Shown: one piece after another, positions 53,933-63,953 of the stretch
How the letters are laid out: each line of letters opens with the position of its first letter
Position numbering within the stretch: position 1 is the stretch's first letter
Source: Buchananella hordeovulneris
GTDB lineage: Bacteria > Actinomycetota > Actinomycetes > Actinomycetales > Actinomycetaceae
Length of the DNA: 64,000 nucleotides
Assembly (NCBI RefSeq): GCF_001907235.1
Contig: NZ_MQVS01000001.1
Location: 186,001-250,000, forward strand
Direction of reading: 5' to 3'
Position numbers and translations under genes: made by a program
The notes under the pieces: model-generated
What the model saw: the letters and a program-made list of their open reading frames with translations, nothing else
Databases searched by the model: none
What the model was told of the DNA's origin: nothing

Positions 53933-54165
53933 TGATCGGTAGCAAGGGCCTGTCCCCCAAGGAACTGGACACCATGGACAACGAGCGCTTGGCCAAGGAA
54001 CTGGAAAAGGCCAAGGCGGAGCTGTTCAACTTGCGGTTTACCGCCGCCACGGGCCAGCTCGAGGACCACGGTCGTCTGAAGGCCGTGCGCCGCGACATCG
54101 CCCGGATTTACACCATCGTGCACGAGCGCGAGCTCGGCATCCGGACCGCCCCGAGCGAGAAGTGA
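53932..54165 (+). CDS. rpmC: 50S ribosomal protein L29
   Basis: 77 residues, with [20 protein letters not shown] and [15 protein letters not shown]. Sits by the tunnel exit beside L23. ATG overlaps the L16 stop (TGATG). Confidence 0.96.
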
Positions 54166-54452
54166 GCGATATGGCTGAGAACACCGAGACCACGCAGGCT
54201 CCGCGGGGCGAACGCAAGGTTCGCCGCGGGTACGTGGTGAGTGACAAGATGAACAAGACCGTCGTGGTCGAGCTTGAGGACCGCGTGAAGCACGCGCTTT
54301 ACGGTAAGGTCATGCGTCGGACCTCCCGGGTCAAGGCGCACGACGAGCTCAACGAGTGCGGCGTCGGCGACCTGGTTCGCATTATGGAGACCCGCCCGCT
54401 CAGCGCCACCAAACGCTGGCGCGTGGTGGAGATCCTCGAGAAGGCTAAGTAA
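54162..54452 (+). CDS. rpsQ: 30S ribosomal protein S17
   Basis: 96 residues from GTG 54162, overlapping the L29 stop. A short acidic N-terminal extension precedes [23 protein letters not shown] 54171 is another possible start. Confidence 0.95.
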   Translation: MSDMAENTETTQAPRGERKVRRGYVVSDKMNKTVVVELEDRVKHALYGKVMRRTSRVKAHDELNECGVGDLVRIMETRPLSATKRWRVVEILEKAK

Positions 54453-54526
54453 GCCCTCACAGTCCCTTATTTGTTCGGCAAGGCTCGGGGAACCGAGAAC
54501 CGGCTCGACGACAGGAGTTATTACTC

Positions 54527-54895
54527 ATGATCCAGCAGGAGTCGCGGCTTAAGGTCGCCGACAACACGGGTGCGAAGCAGATTCTGTGCATCCGTGTCCT
54601 CGGCGGCTCCGGCCGGCGCTATGCCGGTATCGGCGACACGATCGTCGCCACCGTCAAGGACGCTATCCCTGGCGGCAACGTCAAGAAGGGCGACGTGGTC
54701 AAGGCCGTGGTCGTCCGTACCACCAAGGAGCGTCGTCGTCCCGACGGCAGCTACATCCGTTTCGATGAGAACGCAGCCGTCATCCTGAAGAACGACGGCG
54801 AACCGCGCGGCACGCGTATCTTCGGCCCGGTGGGCCGGGAACTGCGTGACAAGAAGTTCATGCGTATTGTTTCGCTCGCCCCGGAGGTGATCTGA
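54527..54895 (+). CDS. rplN: 50S ribosomal protein L14
   Basis: 122 residues. [20 protein letters not shown] and [21 protein letters not shown] 74-bp gap after S17 with an AGGAG site precedes it; this is a usual boundary between the S10 and spc operons, although no terminator is evident. Confidence 0.98.
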   Translation: MIQQESRLKVADNTGAKQILCIRVLGGSGRRYAGIGDTIVATVKDAIPGGNVKKGDVVKAVVVRTTKERRRPDGSYIRFDENAAVILKNDGEPRGTRIFGPVGRELRDKKFMRIVSLAPEVI

Positions 54896-54897
54896 GC

Positions 54898-55242
54898 ATG
54901 GCGAAGATCAAGAAGGGCGACATGGTGATCGTTATCGCCGGTCGCGACAAGGGCGTTAAGGGTCGAGTCCTGGAGGTGCGCCCGCAGGAAGACCGCGTGA
55001 TCGTGGAAGGTGTGGCGCGTGCCACCAAGCACGTGAAGGCCGGTCGGTCGCGCACCGGCGCGACCTCGGGTGGCATCGAGACCGTTGAGGCCCCGATCCA
55101 CATCTCGAACGTGATGCTGGTTGACCCCGAAACGAAGAAGGGCACCCGCGTGGGCCACCGTGTCGAGACGGTGACCCGGGACGGTCGCACCCGCGAGGTG
55201 CGCGTTCGTTACGCCAAGCGCTCCGGGAAGGACGTCAAGTGA
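54898..55242 (+). CDS. rplX: 50S ribosomal protein L24
   Basis: 114 residues. The KOW motif is [20 protein letters not shown]. An early-assembly protein of the large subunit. It ends overlapping L5. Confidence 0.97.
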   Translation: MAKIKKGDMVIVIAGRDKGVKGRVLEVRPQEDRVIVEGVARATKHVKAGRSRTGATSGGIETVEAPIHISNVMLVDPETKKGTRVGHRVETVTRDGRTREVRVRYAKRSGKDVK

Positions 55243-55796
55243 GCCAGTCCGTTTTGCCGCGCCTGAAGGCCAAGTACCGCAGCGAGATTGTGGCGGGCCT
55301 GCAGGAGGAGTTCAGCTACGCGAACCCGCACCAGGTCCCCGGTCTGGTCAAGATCGTGGTCAACATGGGTGTGGGCGAAGCCGCGCGCGACGCCAAGCTC
55401 ATGGAGGGCGCCGTGCGCGACCTGGCCGCCATCACTGGTCAGAAGCCGGCCGTCACCAAGGCCCGCAAGTCGATCGCCCAGTTCAAGCTGCGTGAAGGCA
55501 TGCCGATCGGCGCGCACGTCACGCTGCGGGGCGACCGCATGTGGGAGTTCTTGGACCGGCTGCTGTCCCTGGCGCTGCCCCGCATCCGCGACTTCCGCGG
55601 ACTGTCGGCCAAGCAGTTCGATGGCCAGGGCAACTACACGTTCGGTCTGACCGAGCAGTCGATGTTCCACGAGATCGATCAGGACAAGATCGACCGCGTC
55701 CGGGGCATGGACATCACCCTGGTGACCACGGCGTCCACCGACGAGGAGGGACGCAGCTTGCTGCGCCGCCTCGGCTTCCCTTTCAAGGAGAACTGA
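55239..55796 (+). CDS. rplE: 50S ribosomal protein L5
   Basis: 185 residues from GTG 55239, overlapping the L24 stop. [20 protein letters not shown] and [20 protein letters not shown] are typical. Binds 5S rRNA. Confidence 0.97.
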   Translation: MSQSVLPRLKAKYRSEIVAGLQEEFSYANPHQVPGLVKIVVNMGVGEAARDAKLMEGAVRDLAAITGQKPAVTKARKSIAQFKLREGMPIGAHVTLRGDRMWEFLDRLLSLALPRIRDFRGLSAKQFDGQGNYTFGLTEQSMFHEIDQDKIDRVRGMDITLVTTASTDEEGRSLLRRLGFPFKEN

Positions 55797-55797
55797 G

Positions 55798-55983
55798 ATG
55801 GCGAAGACCGCACTGATCAACAAGGCGAACCGCAAGCCGAAGTTCGGGGTTCGGGCCTACACGCGCTGCCAGCGCTGCGGCCGCCCGCACTCGGTCTACC
55901 GCAAGTTCGGCCTGTGCCGTATCTGCCTGCGCAAGATGGCCCTTGACGGCCAGCTTCCGGGCGTCACGAAGAGCAGCTGGTAA
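55798..55983 (+). CDS. rpsZ: 30S ribosomal protein S14, zinc (type Z) form
   Basis: 61 residues with two CxxC pairs (CQRCGR and CRIC), so it binds zinc. The short form is normal for this locus in actinobacteria. Confidence 0.97.
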   Translation: MAKTALINKANRKPKFGVRAYTRCQRCGRPHSVYRKFGLCRICLRKMALDGQLPGVTKSSW

Positions 55984-56054
55984 CGACTACGTCGTAGGTC
56001 CCACGGGGATAAGCCCCGGAGGAAACCACGACGAGGAAGGGCTTAAGGCCCACA

Positions 56055-56453
56055 ATGACAATGACAGACCCCATTGCGGACATGCTCACGCGTCTGCGGA
56101 ACGCCAATGCGGCGTACCACGACTCGGTCACCATGCCGCACTCCAAGCTCAAGGCAGCGATCGCTCAGATCCTGCAGACCGAGGGTTACATCGGCGGGTT
56201 CACCGTCGAGGACGCCGAGGTCGGTAAGAAGCTCACGCTCAACCTGAAGTACGGGAACCACCGGGAGCGCGCCATCTCTGGCGTCAAACGGGTTTCCAAG
56301 CCGGGTCTGCGCGTGTACGCGAAGTCCACTAACCTGCCGAAGGTGCTCGGCGGTCTCGGCGTGGCCATCCTGTCCACGTCCTCGGGGCTGCTGACTGACC
56401 GTCAGGCGGCCGACAAGGGTGTGGGTGGGGAAGTCCTCGCCTACATCTGGTAA
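56055..56453 (+). CDS. rpsH: 30S ribosomal protein S8
   Basis: 132 residues. [20 protein letters not shown] and [20 protein letters not shown]. In E. coli S8 represses the spc operon by binding near the L5 start. Confidence 0.97.
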   Translation: MTMTDPIADMLTRLRNANAAYHDSVTMPHSKLKAAIAQILQTEGYIGGFTVEDAEVGKKLTLNLKYGNHRERAISGVKRVSKPGLRVYAKSTNLPKVLGGLGVAILSTSSGLLTDRQAADKGVGGEVLAYIW

Positions 56454-56465
56454 GGGAGGCTAGGC

Positions 56466-57002
56466 ATGTCTCGTATTGGCAAGCTGCCCGTAACCGTCCC
56501 GGCCGGCGTCGACGTGCAGATTGATGGCGCACTGGTGACGGTCAAGGGCCCGAAGGGCACCCTGACCCACACGATTCCTACCCCGATTCAGGTGGTTGTC
56601 GAGGACGGTTCGCTGGTTGTCAGCCGTCCGAACGACGAGCGCGCCTCGCGGGCGTTGCACGGCCTGACCCGCACCCTGCTGCACAACATCGTGGTGGGCG
56701 TTACCGAGGGCTACGAGAAGAAGCTGGAGATCGTCGGTACTGGTTACCGCGTGACCGCGAAGGGCACCTCGCTGGAGTTTGCCCTGGGCTTCTCCCACCC
56801 GGTGGTTGTCGAGGCGCCGGAGGGCATCAGCTTCAAGGTTGAGGGCCCGAACCGGTTCTCGGTGCTGGGTATCGATAAGCAGTTGGTGGGCGAGGTCGCG
56901 GCCAACATTCGCAAGCTGCGCAAGCCCGAGCCTTACAAGGGCAAGGGTGTGCGCTACGCCGGCGAGCAGGTCAAGCGCAAGGTCGGAAAGGCTGGTAAGT
57001 GA
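56466..57002 (+). CDS. rplF: 50S ribosomal protein L6
   Basis: 178 residues. [20 protein letters not shown] and [20 protein letters not shown]. Located near the factor-binding site. The stop overlaps L18 by one base. Confidence 0.98.
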   Translation: MSRIGKLPVTVPAGVDVQIDGALVTVKGPKGTLTHTIPTPIQVVVEDGSLVVSRPNDERASRALHGLTRTLLHNIVVGVTEGYEKKLEIVGTGYRVTAKGTSLEFALGFSHPVVVEAPEGISFKVEGPNRFSVLGIDKQLVGEVAANIRKLRKPEPYKGKGVRYAGEQVKRKVGKAGK

Positions 57003-57373
57003 TGGCTATCTCGGTCAAGGGCAAGGGCAAGGCCGTTGCTCGCAAGCGCCGCCACCTGCGTCTACGCAAGCGCATCGTTGGTACTCCCGAGCGTCCGCGC
57101 TTGGTGGTTACCCGCTCCAACCGTCACATGGTGGCGCAGGTTGTGGACGACTCGGTCGGCCGCACCCTGGCTTCCGCCTCCACTCTCGAAGCTGCGCTGC
57201 GCAGCGCCGAGGGCAAGAAGGTGGACAAGTCTCGGCGAGTGGGCGAATTGGTCGCCGAACGTGCCAAGGCTGCCGGTGTTGAGGCCGTGGTCTTTGACCG
57301 GGGCGGCAACAAGTACCACGGACGTGTTGCTGCGGTCGCCGACGGCGCCCGCGCGGCCGGTCTGACCCTGTGA
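57002..57373 (+). CDS. rplR: 50S ribosomal protein L18
   Basis: 123 residues from ATG 57002. [20 protein letters not shown] and [20 protein letters not shown]. Binds 5S rRNA with L5 and L25. Confidence 0.97.
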   Translation: MAISVKGKGKAVARKRRHLRLRKRIVGTPERPRLVVTRSNRHMVAQVVDDSVGRTLASASTLEAALRSAEGKKVDKSRRVGELVAERAKAAGVEAVVFDRGGNKYHGRVAAVADGARAAGLTL

Positions 57374-57407
57374 CAAGCGCGACCCACGGAAAGCAGAGGA
57401 ACATCTG

Positions 57408-58112
57408 ATGGCTGCACCGCAGCGAGGTAGGGCCGGTACCGCCGGCTCGAACGACGGGCGCGAGGGCCGCGACAACGAGCGCCGCGGCCGCCGCGACGAC
57501 CGTCGCGAAAACAACCGCCGCGCTGAGCGTGGCGAACGTGACCAGTTCATTGAGCGTGTTGTCACGATCAACCGGGTTTCCAAGGTTGTGAAGGGTGGGC
57601 GTCGGTTCTCCTTCACCGCCCTGGTCGTGGTCGGTGACGGTGAAGGCACCGTCGGCGTCGGCTACGGCAAGGCCAAGGAAGTTCCGGCAGCGATTGCCAA
57701 GGGCGTGGAGGAAGCGAAGAAGAACTTCTTCCGTATCCCGCTCGTGCGCAAGACGATCCCGCACCTGGTGCAGGGCGAGGACGCGGCTGGCGTGGTGCTG
57801 CTGCGTCCGGCCTCCCCGGGTACCGGTGTTATCGCCGGTGGTCCGGTGCGCGCCGTGCTCGAATGCGCCGGTGTGCACGACATTCTCAGCAAGTCGCTGG
57901 GCTCTTCGAATGCGATCAACATCGTCCGGGCGACGGTGGCGGCGCTGAAGCAGCTTGAGCAGCCCGAAGCGGTGGCCGCCCGGCGTGGCCTGCCGTTGGA
58001 GCACGTGGCACCGGCCGCGCTGCTGCGGGCGCGCGCCGAGGGCGAAGCTGAGAAGCGGCAGGCCAAGGAAAAGGCTGAAGCTGAGGCGGCAGCCGGAGGG
58101 GTCGGTGCGTGA
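57408..58112 (+). CDS. rpsE: 30S ribosomal protein S5
   Basis: 234 residues. A charged Arg/Asp/Gly-rich N-terminal extension of about 45 residues precedes the core ([40 protein letters not shown]). A Lys/Glu/Ala-rich tail ends it. It helps keep decoding accurate. Confidence 0.97.
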   Translation: MAAPQRGRAGTAGSNDGREGRDNERRGRRDDRRENNRRAERGERDQFIERVVTINRVSKVVKGGRRFSFTALVVVGDGEGTVGVGYGKAKEVPAAIAKGVEEAKKNFFRIPLVRKTIPHLVQGEDAAGVVLLRPASPGTGVIAGGPVRAVLECAGVHDILSKSLGSSNAINIVRATVAALKQLEQPEAVAARRGLPLEHVAPAALLRARAEGEAEKRQAKEKAEAEAAAGGVGA

Positions 58113-58294
58113 TGGCGAAGCTCAAGATCACCCAGAAGAAGTCGAGCATCGGTGGCAAGGACTACCAGCGGCAGACGCTGCGTACCCTGGGCCTGCGCAA
58201 GATCGGTCAGAGCACCGTGCGTGAGGACAGCCCGTCCGTGCGCGGCATGATCGCCACGGTGGCCCACCTGGTCACCGTTGAGGAGGTCGACTGA
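58112..58294 (+). CDS. rpmD: 50S ribosomal protein L30
   Basis: 60 residues from ATG 58112, sharing one base with the S5 stop. [20 protein letters not shown] and [20 protein letters not shown] identify it. Confidence 0.96.
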   Translation: MAKLKITQKKSSIGGKDYQRQTLRTLGLRKIGQSTVREDSPSVRGMIATVAHLVTVEEVD

Positions 58295-58296
58295 CG

Positions 58297-58788
58297 ATGG
58301 CTCAGTTGGAGGACAAGGTGACGCCGGAGGAATCCCGCGGCACCGGCAAGATCCTGCGAGTACACCACCTGCGTCCGGCTCCGGGCGCCAAGACCCCGCG
58401 CACGCGCGTCGGGCGTGGTGAGGGCTCGAAGGGTAAGACGGCGGGGCGTGGTACCAAGGGCACCAAGGCTCGCTACCAGGTGCCGGCAGGATTTGAGGGT
58501 GGGCAGATGCCGCTCCACATGCGCCTGCCGAAGCTGCGCGGGTTCAAGAACCCGTTCCGCGTCGAGTACCAGGTGGTGAACCTGGACAAGATCTCCACCC
58601 TGTTCCCGCAGGGCGGCAAGATCGACGTCGAGGCCCTGGTGGAGGCCGGTGCGGTGCGTCGCGGCCACCCCGTCAAGGTGCTTGGCACCGGCGAGATCAC
58701 CGTGCAGGTGGAGCTCGTGGTTGATGCTTGGTCTGCTTCCGCTAAGGAGAAGATCGAAGCAGCTGGCGGTTCTATTTCCGCCGAGTGA
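58297..58788 (+). CDS. rplO: 50S ribosomal protein L15
   Basis: 163 residues, with a somewhat long N terminus (about 18 residues before [20 protein letters not shown]). [20 protein letters not shown] is the RNA-binding Gly/Lys/Arg loop. It is followed by a strong hairpin before secY. Confidence 0.97.
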   Translation: MAQLEDKVTPEESRGTGKILRVHHLRPAPGAKTPRTRVGRGEGSKGKTAGRGTKGTKARYQVPAGFEGGQMPLHMRLPKLRGFKNPFRVEYQVVNLDKISTLFPQGGKIDVEALVEAGAVRRGHPVKVLGTGEITVQVELVVDAWSASAKEKIEAAGGSISAE

Positions 58789-58793
58789 TGAGC

Positions 58794-58823
58794 CGGTGGG
58801 CGGCCCGAACGGGCCGCCCACCG
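58794..58823 (+). terminator. Hairpin between rplO and secY
   Basis: A 13-bp perfect GC stem (58794-58806 with 58811-58823) with a four-base loop starts five bases after the L15 stop. It could end or reduce transcription into secY, which is 170 bp further on. Confidence 0.65.
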
Positions 58824-58992
58824 CCACTTAACAAATTAAAGACTTATTGTCGGGATGATATTTCCCATGTTTCGCGCATCTGCCTGGCGAAGAGGCCGGC
58901 CGGTGTGCAAGTCTTCCCGAGCAGCGAGTACGCTTAGGGAGTTATCGCCACAGGGTGCACTTAGCGGCATCCCGCGCCATTGAGGAGGAAGT
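58824..58992 (+). promoter_or_regulatory. AT-richer gap upstream of secY
   Basis: The region just after the hairpin is unusually AT-rich (58829-58875), as for a promoter, but no firm -35/-10 pair can be chosen. A GAGGAGG ribosome site (58982-58988) precedes the TTG start. Confidence 0.4.
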
Positions 58993-60282
58993 TTGCTCAC
59001 CGCATTCGTCCAGGCGTTCCGCACGCCGGATCTGCGACGCAAGCTGTTGTTCACGCTTGGGATCATGGCGGTGTTCCGCCTGGGTTCCTACATCCCCACC
59101 CCGGGCGTGAGTTACAAGGCCCTTGAGGCCTGCGTCGACAGCCAGAACACCGGCGGCCTGTTGGACCTGGTAAACATCTTCTCAGGTGGCGCTTTGCTGC
59201 AGCTGAGCGTTTTTGCCCTGGGCATCATGCCCTACATCACGGCCTCCATCATCATCCAGCTGTTGCGGGTGGCGGTGCCGCGCTTTGAGGACCTGCACCA
59301 GGAAGGGCAGGCCGGTCAGGCCAAGCTGACGCAGTACACCCGTTACCTCACGATCGGGTTGGCGGTGCTGCAGTCCACCACCATCATCACCTTGGCCCGC
59401 ACGGGCCGTATCTTCTCCGGCTGCACCGAGCCCCTGCTGGTTAACGACTCGGTGTGGACGTTTGTGTTGATGATTTTGACCATGACTGCCGGGACCGGCT
59501 TGATCATGTGGCTCGGTGAGTTGATCACCGAGCGGGGCATCGGCAACGGCATGTCGCTGCTGATCTTCACCTCGATCGTGGCGGGCTTCCCGGCCTCCAT
59601 GCTTAGCATCGGGCAATCCAACAACGGTTGGACCAAGTTCGCCGTCATGCTGGCCCTGATTCTGGCCATCACCCTGGCTGTGGTGTACGTCGAGCAGTCC
59701 ACCCGGCGTATCCCGGTGCAGTACGCCAAGCGCATGGTGGGGCGCCGTCTCATGGGAGGCACCACCACCTACATCCCGATCAAGATCAACATGTCCGGTG
59801 TTATCCCGGTCATCTTCGCTTCCTCGATTCTGGCGCTGCCGGCCCTGGCCGTGCAGTTCGCAAACCCGCAGGCCGGCTGGGCGCTGTGGATCCAGCGGCA
59901 CCTGGCGCAAACCTCGTGGGGCTACCTGGCCATTTACGGGCTGCTGGTCTTGTTCTTCGCCTTCTTCTACACCGCCATCACCTTCAACCCGGACGAGGTG
60001 GCCGATAACATGAAGAAATACGGCGGCTTCATTCCCGGTATTCGGGCCGGCCAGCCGACCGCCAACTTCCTGCGCTACGTCGTGTCCCGCATCACCACGG
60101 CTGGTGCCATCTACCTGCTGATCATTGCGTTGCTGCCGACCATTGCGATGAACCTGTTGAAGATCGCCCAGTTGCCGTTCGGCGGCACCACGATCCTCAT
60201 CATCGTGGGGGTCGGCCTGCAGACCGTCAAGGAAATCAACTCCCAGCTCCAGCAGCGGCACTACGAAGGGTTCTTGGCATGA
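58993..60282 (+). CDS. secY: Protein translocase subunit SecY
   Basis: A 429-residue channel protein of the Sec translocon with ten membrane helices. It starts at TTG 58993 (peptide LTAFVQAFRTPDLRRKLLFT), with GAGGAGG four bases upstream; no ATG or GTG fits. YIPTPGVSYKAL and NIFSGGALLQLSVFALGIMP (plug region) are typical, and ELITERGIGNGMSLLIF is conserved. Overlaps adk by 4 bp. Confidence 0.97.
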   Translation: MLTAFVQAFRTPDLRRKLLFTLGIMAVFRLGSYIPTPGVSYKALEACVDSQNTGGLLDLVNIFSGGALLQLSVFALGIMPYITASIIIQLLRVAVPRFEDLHQEGQAGQAKLTQYTRYLTIGLAVLQSTTIITLARTGRIFSGCTEPLLVNDSVWTFVLMILTMTAGTGLIMWLGELITERGIGNGMSLLIFTSIVAGFPASMLSIGQSNNGWTKFAVMLALILAITLAVVYVEQSTRRIPVQYAKRMVGRRLMGGTTTYIPIKINMSGVIPVIFASSILALPALAVQFANPQAGWALWIQRHLAQTSWGYLAIYGLLVLFFAFFYTAITFNPDEVADNMKKYGGFIPGIRAGQPTANFLRYVVSRITTAGAIYLLIIALLPTIAMNLLKIAQLPFGGTTILIIVGVGLQTVKEINSQLQQRHYEGFLA

Positions 60283-60866
60283 CACGGATGGTAATGCTCG
60301 GCCCGCCCGGGGCGGGCAAGGGCACCCAGGCGGCGCGCGTGGCGGCGGAGCTGTGCATCCCCGCCATTTCGACCGGCGAAATCTTCCGCGCCAACGTGGC
60401 CCAGGGCACCGATCTCGGTAAGCGGGCGCAGCAGTACATGGAGGCGGGGGAGTACGTCCCGGACGAGGTCACCAACCTGATGGTCGACGCGCGGTTGCAG
60501 GCCCCCGACGCGGCGCACGGCTTCCTGCTGGACGGCTACCCGCGCACCAGCGACCAGGTCAACGAGCTCGATCGCATGTTGGCCTCCCGCGGGCTGGGCC
60601 TGGACATCGTCGTCGAGCTGACTGCCGACACCGACGAGGTGGTGGCGCGGTTGCTCAACCGGGCCCACGAGCAGGGGCGGGCCGACGACACCGAGCCAGT
60701 CATTCGGCGGCGCCTGGAGGTCTACGCGGAACAGACCGCGCCCCTGGCGGCGGCCTATGCTGCCCGCGGCCTGCTGGTGCAGGTTGACGGTATGGGGTCC
60801 GTCGACGAGGTAACGACGCGGCTCCTGGCAGCTATCCGGGGCGCTTTGGCCGACCCAGAGGACTGA
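60279..60866 (+). CDS. adk: Adenylate kinase
   Basis: This 195-residue enzyme makes 2 ADP from AMP and ATP. The P loop is MLGPPGAGKGTQAA (about 6-19) and the nucleotide-binding DGYPRTSDQVNEL follows. It is the short type without the large zinc lid. It overlaps secY and is followed after two bases by map. Confidence 0.96.
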   Translation: MTRMVMLGPPGAGKGTQAARVAAELCIPAISTGEIFRANVAQGTDLGKRAQQYMEAGEYVPDEVTNLMVDARLQAPDAAHGFLLDGYPRTSDQVNELDRMLASRGLGLDIVVELTADTDEVVARLLNRAHEQGRADDTEPVIRRRLEVYAEQTAPLAAAYAARGLLVQVDGMGSVDEVTTRLLAAIRGALADPED

Positions 60867-60868
60867 CC

Positions 60869-61753
60869 GTGATTCGTCGCCGCAGTAAGCTGATCGATTC
60901 TTCCGGCCTGCGGCACATGCGGCGCGCAGGGCTGGTCGTGGCTGACATCCACGACGCCCTGCGCGCCGCTGTTGCCCCCGGTCGCACCACCGGCGAACTT
61001 GATGCCGTGTCCGCCGACGTCATCGAGGCGGCAGGCGCCTACTCCAACTTCCTCGGCTATCACGGGTTTCCCGCCACGGTATGTATCTCGGTCAACGAAG
61101 AGGTCGTGCACGGCATCCCCGGGCCTCGGGTGCTGCAACGCGGCGACGTCGTGTCGTTCGACTGCGGTGCCTACGTCCTAGACGAAGCCGGGCGCCAGTG
61201 GCACGCGGACGCCTGCTTCACGACGATAGTTGGCGGCTGGCAGGCGGGCAGCGCAGCCGATCAGGACCTGGTGCGCGTCACCGACGAAGCCCGGGATGCT
61301 GCCATCGCCCGCGTGGCTCGCCAGCTCGCGGCGGGGACCGCGCGGGTGGACGACGTGGGGGAGGCCGTGGAGGAAGTCGTGGAGCGCCATTTGGCCCGCA
61401 CCGGCGTGGAGTACGGCATTCCGTTGGAGTTCACCGGCCACGGGATCGGCAACGAGCTACACACCGAGCCGGATGTGTTGAACTACCGGACACGCGGTCG
61501 CGGCCCCAAACTGCACCCGGGGATGGCCATCTGCATCGAGCCGATGCTGATAGACGCGGGGGATGCCCTAAACAAGGACGCCTGCGTGGTCTTAGACGAC
61601 GGGTGGACTGCCGTGTCGCGTGGGGGCGGGCGCGCCGCCCATTCCGAACACACCGTCGCCCTGCTGGAGGGCGGGGTGTGGGTGCTGACCGCCCGCGATG
61701 GCGGCGCTGCCCTGCTAGCTCCCTACGGGCTGGCCCCCGTGGAGCCGCAGTGA
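60869..61753 (+). CDS. map: Methionine aminopeptidase, type I
   Basis: 294 residues. Removes the first Met from new proteins. Active-site His81 is in VVHGIPG, and the metal ligands are D98 (SFDCGAY), D114 (HADACFT), H191 (TGHGIG), E224 (CIEPM) and E260 (HSEHT). The loop between the two Asp ligands is five residues longer than in E. coli (LDEAGRQ region). GTG start at 60869. It overlaps the next gene as GTGA. Confidence 0.94.
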   Translation: MIRRRSKLIDSSGLRHMRRAGLVVADIHDALRAAVAPGRTTGELDAVSADVIEAAGAYSNFLGYHGFPATVCISVNEEVVHGIPGPRVLQRGDVVSFDCGAYVLDEAGRQWHADACFTTIVGGWQAGSAADQDLVRVTDEARDAAIARVARQLAAGTARVDDVGEAVEEVVERHLARTGVEYGIPLEFTGHGIGNELHTEPDVLNYRTRGRGPKLHPGMAICIEPMLIDAGDALNKDACVVLDDGWTAVSRGGGRAAHSEHTVALLEGGVWVLTARDGGAALLAPYGLAPVEPQ

Positions 61754-62319
61754 ACTGGCGCCCCCGGCGGGCAGACGAGGCCGTCCCTCGCCGAGTGTCG
61801 CGGGCGGGCAGCGGCGCCCGGCTGGCGGCCGTGGGCCTGGCACTCGGGTGGCTAGCGGCCTGCGCCGACTCCGCGCCGACGGCCTTGCCGACCGACACCC
61901 GCGTCGTCGTCGACCAAGAGACCGCCGCCCATCTGCTGGCGCAGCTGCGCTACGACAACGATCTCTTCGGGGCCGCCGCCGACCCGGACGGCAACTTTGC
62001 CGGGCCCTTCATCGACCCCTACGACGGGGTGGTCTACCTGGGGTTGGAGGCCGACAGTCAGCTCTTGGCCTACGCGGCCGAGCGGGCCGTGGCCCAAGAA
62101 GTCGGCCCCGGCATGGGCGTGGTCTTCGTCTCCCGTTTCACGGCCGACACCTACCGCGAACTGGCCGGTGATCTGCCCGGCCTGCTGCCCGGCGAGCTGG
62201 GGGATGTGGCGTTCTGGTACGACGGCAAGAGCGACAAAATTAACCTCGACGCCACGAGCGCGCAGCTGGGGTCGGCGCTGGAAGTCCTCGACCGGGAGCG
62301 GGTGCAGGTCGGTCGGTGA
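61750..62319 (+). CDS. Putative lipoprotein of unknown function
   Basis: 189 residues from GTG 61750, overlapping the map stop. The N terminus has Arg residues, a hydrophobic core (LAAVGLALGW) and a lipobox LAAC with C38, so it is probably lipid-anchored outside the cell. The mature part has an acidic segment (DNDLFGAAADPDGNFAGPFI) and YDGVVYLGLEAD, but no family is recognised. It is unusual to find a lipoprotein between map and infA, and its coupling to map suggests a stable place in this operon. Confidence 0.7.
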   Translation: MNWRPRRADEAVPRRVSRAGSGARLAAVGLALGWLAACADSAPTALPTDTRVVVDQETAAHLLAQLRYDNDLFGAAADPDGNFAGPFIDPYDGVVYLGLEADSQLLAYAAERAVAQEVGPGMGVVFVSRFTADTYRELAGDLPGLLPGELGDVAFWYDGKSDKINLDATSAQLGSALEVLDRERVQVGR

Positions 62320-62374
62320 GGTCGCCGCGCCCCGCGCGTGGGCAGATTCACCTCCGCCCCGCCATTTGCCCGCT

Positions 62375-62526
62375 TTTGCCGCCCCGCAGAATCAACTATG
62401 CTTGCACGTCGGACGTGCGCGCCCTCCGCCACCCTGTAGGAAGCAGGCAAGGCGGTTCCCGGGGCGGGCAGCGGCGTCGGGAACCGGCGTCGAGTCCAGT
62501 CGAGATGTAAGGACACTGGTTCATCC
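62375..62526 (+). promoter_or_regulatory. Putative infA promoter and leader
   Basis: TTTGCC (62375-62380) and TATGCT (62397-62402), 16 bp apart, could drive infA with a leader of about 115 nt. The whole gap 62320-62526 holds no gene. Confidence 0.4.
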
Positions 62527-62748
62527 ATGGCCAAGAAAGATGGCGTTATCGAGGTGGAGGGCACCGTCGTGGAAGCCCTGCCCAACGCGATGTTTCGCGT
62601 GGAAATGAGCAATGGACACGTCGTCCTAGCGCACATCTCGGGCAAGATGCGTCAGCACTACATCCGGATCCTGCCTGAGGACCGGGTGGTGGTAGAGCTG
62701 AGCCCGTACGACTTGTCGCGCGGACGCATCGTCTACCGCTACAAGTAG
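62527..62748 (+). CDS. infA: Translation initiation factor IF-1
   Basis: 73 residues, exact family length. The S1-like fold is seen in [20 protein letters not shown] and [20 protein letters not shown]. It blocks the A site during initiation. Followed closely by rpmJ. Confidence 0.98.
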   Translation: MAKKDGVIEVEGTVVEALPNAMFRVEMSNGHVVLAHISGKMRQHYIRILPEDRVVVELSPYDLSRGRIVYRYK

Positions 62749-62786
62749 CAACTAGCGCCGCTGTCGCGGCGGCGAGAGGACACACC

Positions 62787-62900
62787 ATGAAGGTCAAGCC
62801 GAGCGTCAAGAAGATCTGCGATAAGTGCAAGGTCATTCGTCGCCACGGGCGCGTGATGGTGATTTGCGATAACGCACGTCACAAGCAGCGCCAGGGCTAA
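62787..62900 (+). CDS. rpmJ: 50S ribosomal protein L36, zinc form
   Basis: 37 residues: [20 protein letters not shown] then a C-terminal [11 protein letters not shown]. The CxxC...C...H zinc ligands are all present. Too short for most ORF callers but clearly real; a GAGAGGA site precedes ATG 62787. Confidence 0.96.
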   Translation: MKVKPSVKKICDKCKVIRRHGRVMVICDNARHKQRQG

Positions 62901-63041
62901 GACGCCAGTAACCCCCGCCACCACTCGGTGGCAACAGCGTCCCCCAACCCACTATGGGACCCCCAGTTTCGGAGGCTGGGGCCGACCGCGAAAATAGGTC
63001 GGAGGGCGGGCGACGGCCTCCGTTGTACCACAGGAGAAAAC

Positions 63042-63413
63042 GTGGCACGTCTTGTTGGCGTCGACCTCCCCCGCGATAAGCGGCTTGAGGTTGCGCTCAC
63101 CTACATCTACGGCGTTGGTCGGCACCACGCCAAGGAAGCTTTGGCCGCCACCGGCATCTCGCCGGACCTGCGCGTCAAGGACATGACCGACGAAGACCTG
63201 GTCGCCCTGCGTGACTTCATCGAGGCGAACTACAAGGTGGAAGGTGACCTGCGGCGCGAGGTGGCCGCGGACATCCGCCGCAAGGTTGAGATCGGCTGCT
63301 ACCAGGGCCTGCGCCACCGGCGCGGCCTGCCGGTGCACGGTCAGCGCACCAAGACCAACGCGCGCACCCGCAAGGGCCCCAAGCGCACGGTGGCCGGTAA
63401 GAAGAAGAAGTAG
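63042..63413 (+). CDS. rpsM: 30S ribosomal protein S13
   Basis: 123 residues from GTG 63042, with AGGAG seven bases upstream. [20 protein letters not shown] and [20 protein letters not shown] are typical, with a Lys-rich C terminus reaching the tRNA sites. A structured 141-bp gap separates it from L36. Confidence 0.97.
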   Translation: MARLVGVDLPRDKRLEVALTYIYGVGRHHAKEALAATGISPDLRVKDMTDEDLVALRDFIEANYKVEGDLRREVAADIRRKVEIGCYQGLRHRRGLPVHGQRTKTNARTRKGPKRTVAGKKKK

Positions 63414-63457
63414 TAGGCGAGCTTGCTCGCTCCGATGATCTCAGACCAGGAGTTTTA

Positions 63458-63862
63458 ATGCCCCCCAAGTCCCGCACTGCGGCGGCGCGTAAGCCGCGCC
63501 GGAAAGACCGGAAGAACGTTTCTCACGGTCACGCCTACATTAAGTCCACCTTCAACAACACCATCGTGTCGATCACCGACCCGACCGGTGCCGTGATCGC
63601 CTGGGCCTCTTCCGGCCAGGTTGGTTTCAAGGGTTCGCGTAAGTCCACCCCGTTCGCTGCCCAGCTGGCTGCCGAGGCCGCGGCCCGCCGCGCGCAGGAG
63701 CACGGGATGAAGAAGGTCGACGTGTTCGTCAAGGGCCCCGGCTCGGGCCGCGAGACCGCCATCCGGTCGCTGCAGGCCACCGGCCTGGAGGTGGGGTCCA
63801 TCAAGGACGTCACCCCGCAGGCGCACAACGGCTGCCGCCCCCCGAAGCGTCGCCGCGTTTGA
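63458..63862 (+). CDS. rpsK: 30S ribosomal protein S11
   Basis: 134 residues. [20 protein letters not shown] and [19 protein letters not shown] at the end. rpoA follows directly; rpsD is not between them, as also seen in some other actinobacteria. Confidence 0.98.
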   Translation: MPPKSRTAAARKPRRKDRKNVSHGHAYIKSTFNNTIVSITDPTGAVIAWASSGQVGFKGSRKSTPFAAQLAAEAAARRAQEHGMKKVDVFVKGPGSGRETAIRSLQATGLEVGSIKDVTPQAHNGCRPPKRRRV

Positions 63863-63953
63863 TGGGCCCGGCGGGGTCTCGCCCCGCCCCTACCGCGCTT
63901 CTGCGCGGGCAATCTACGTCATATAGCGGACGGAAAGATTCGAAAGGAACAAA

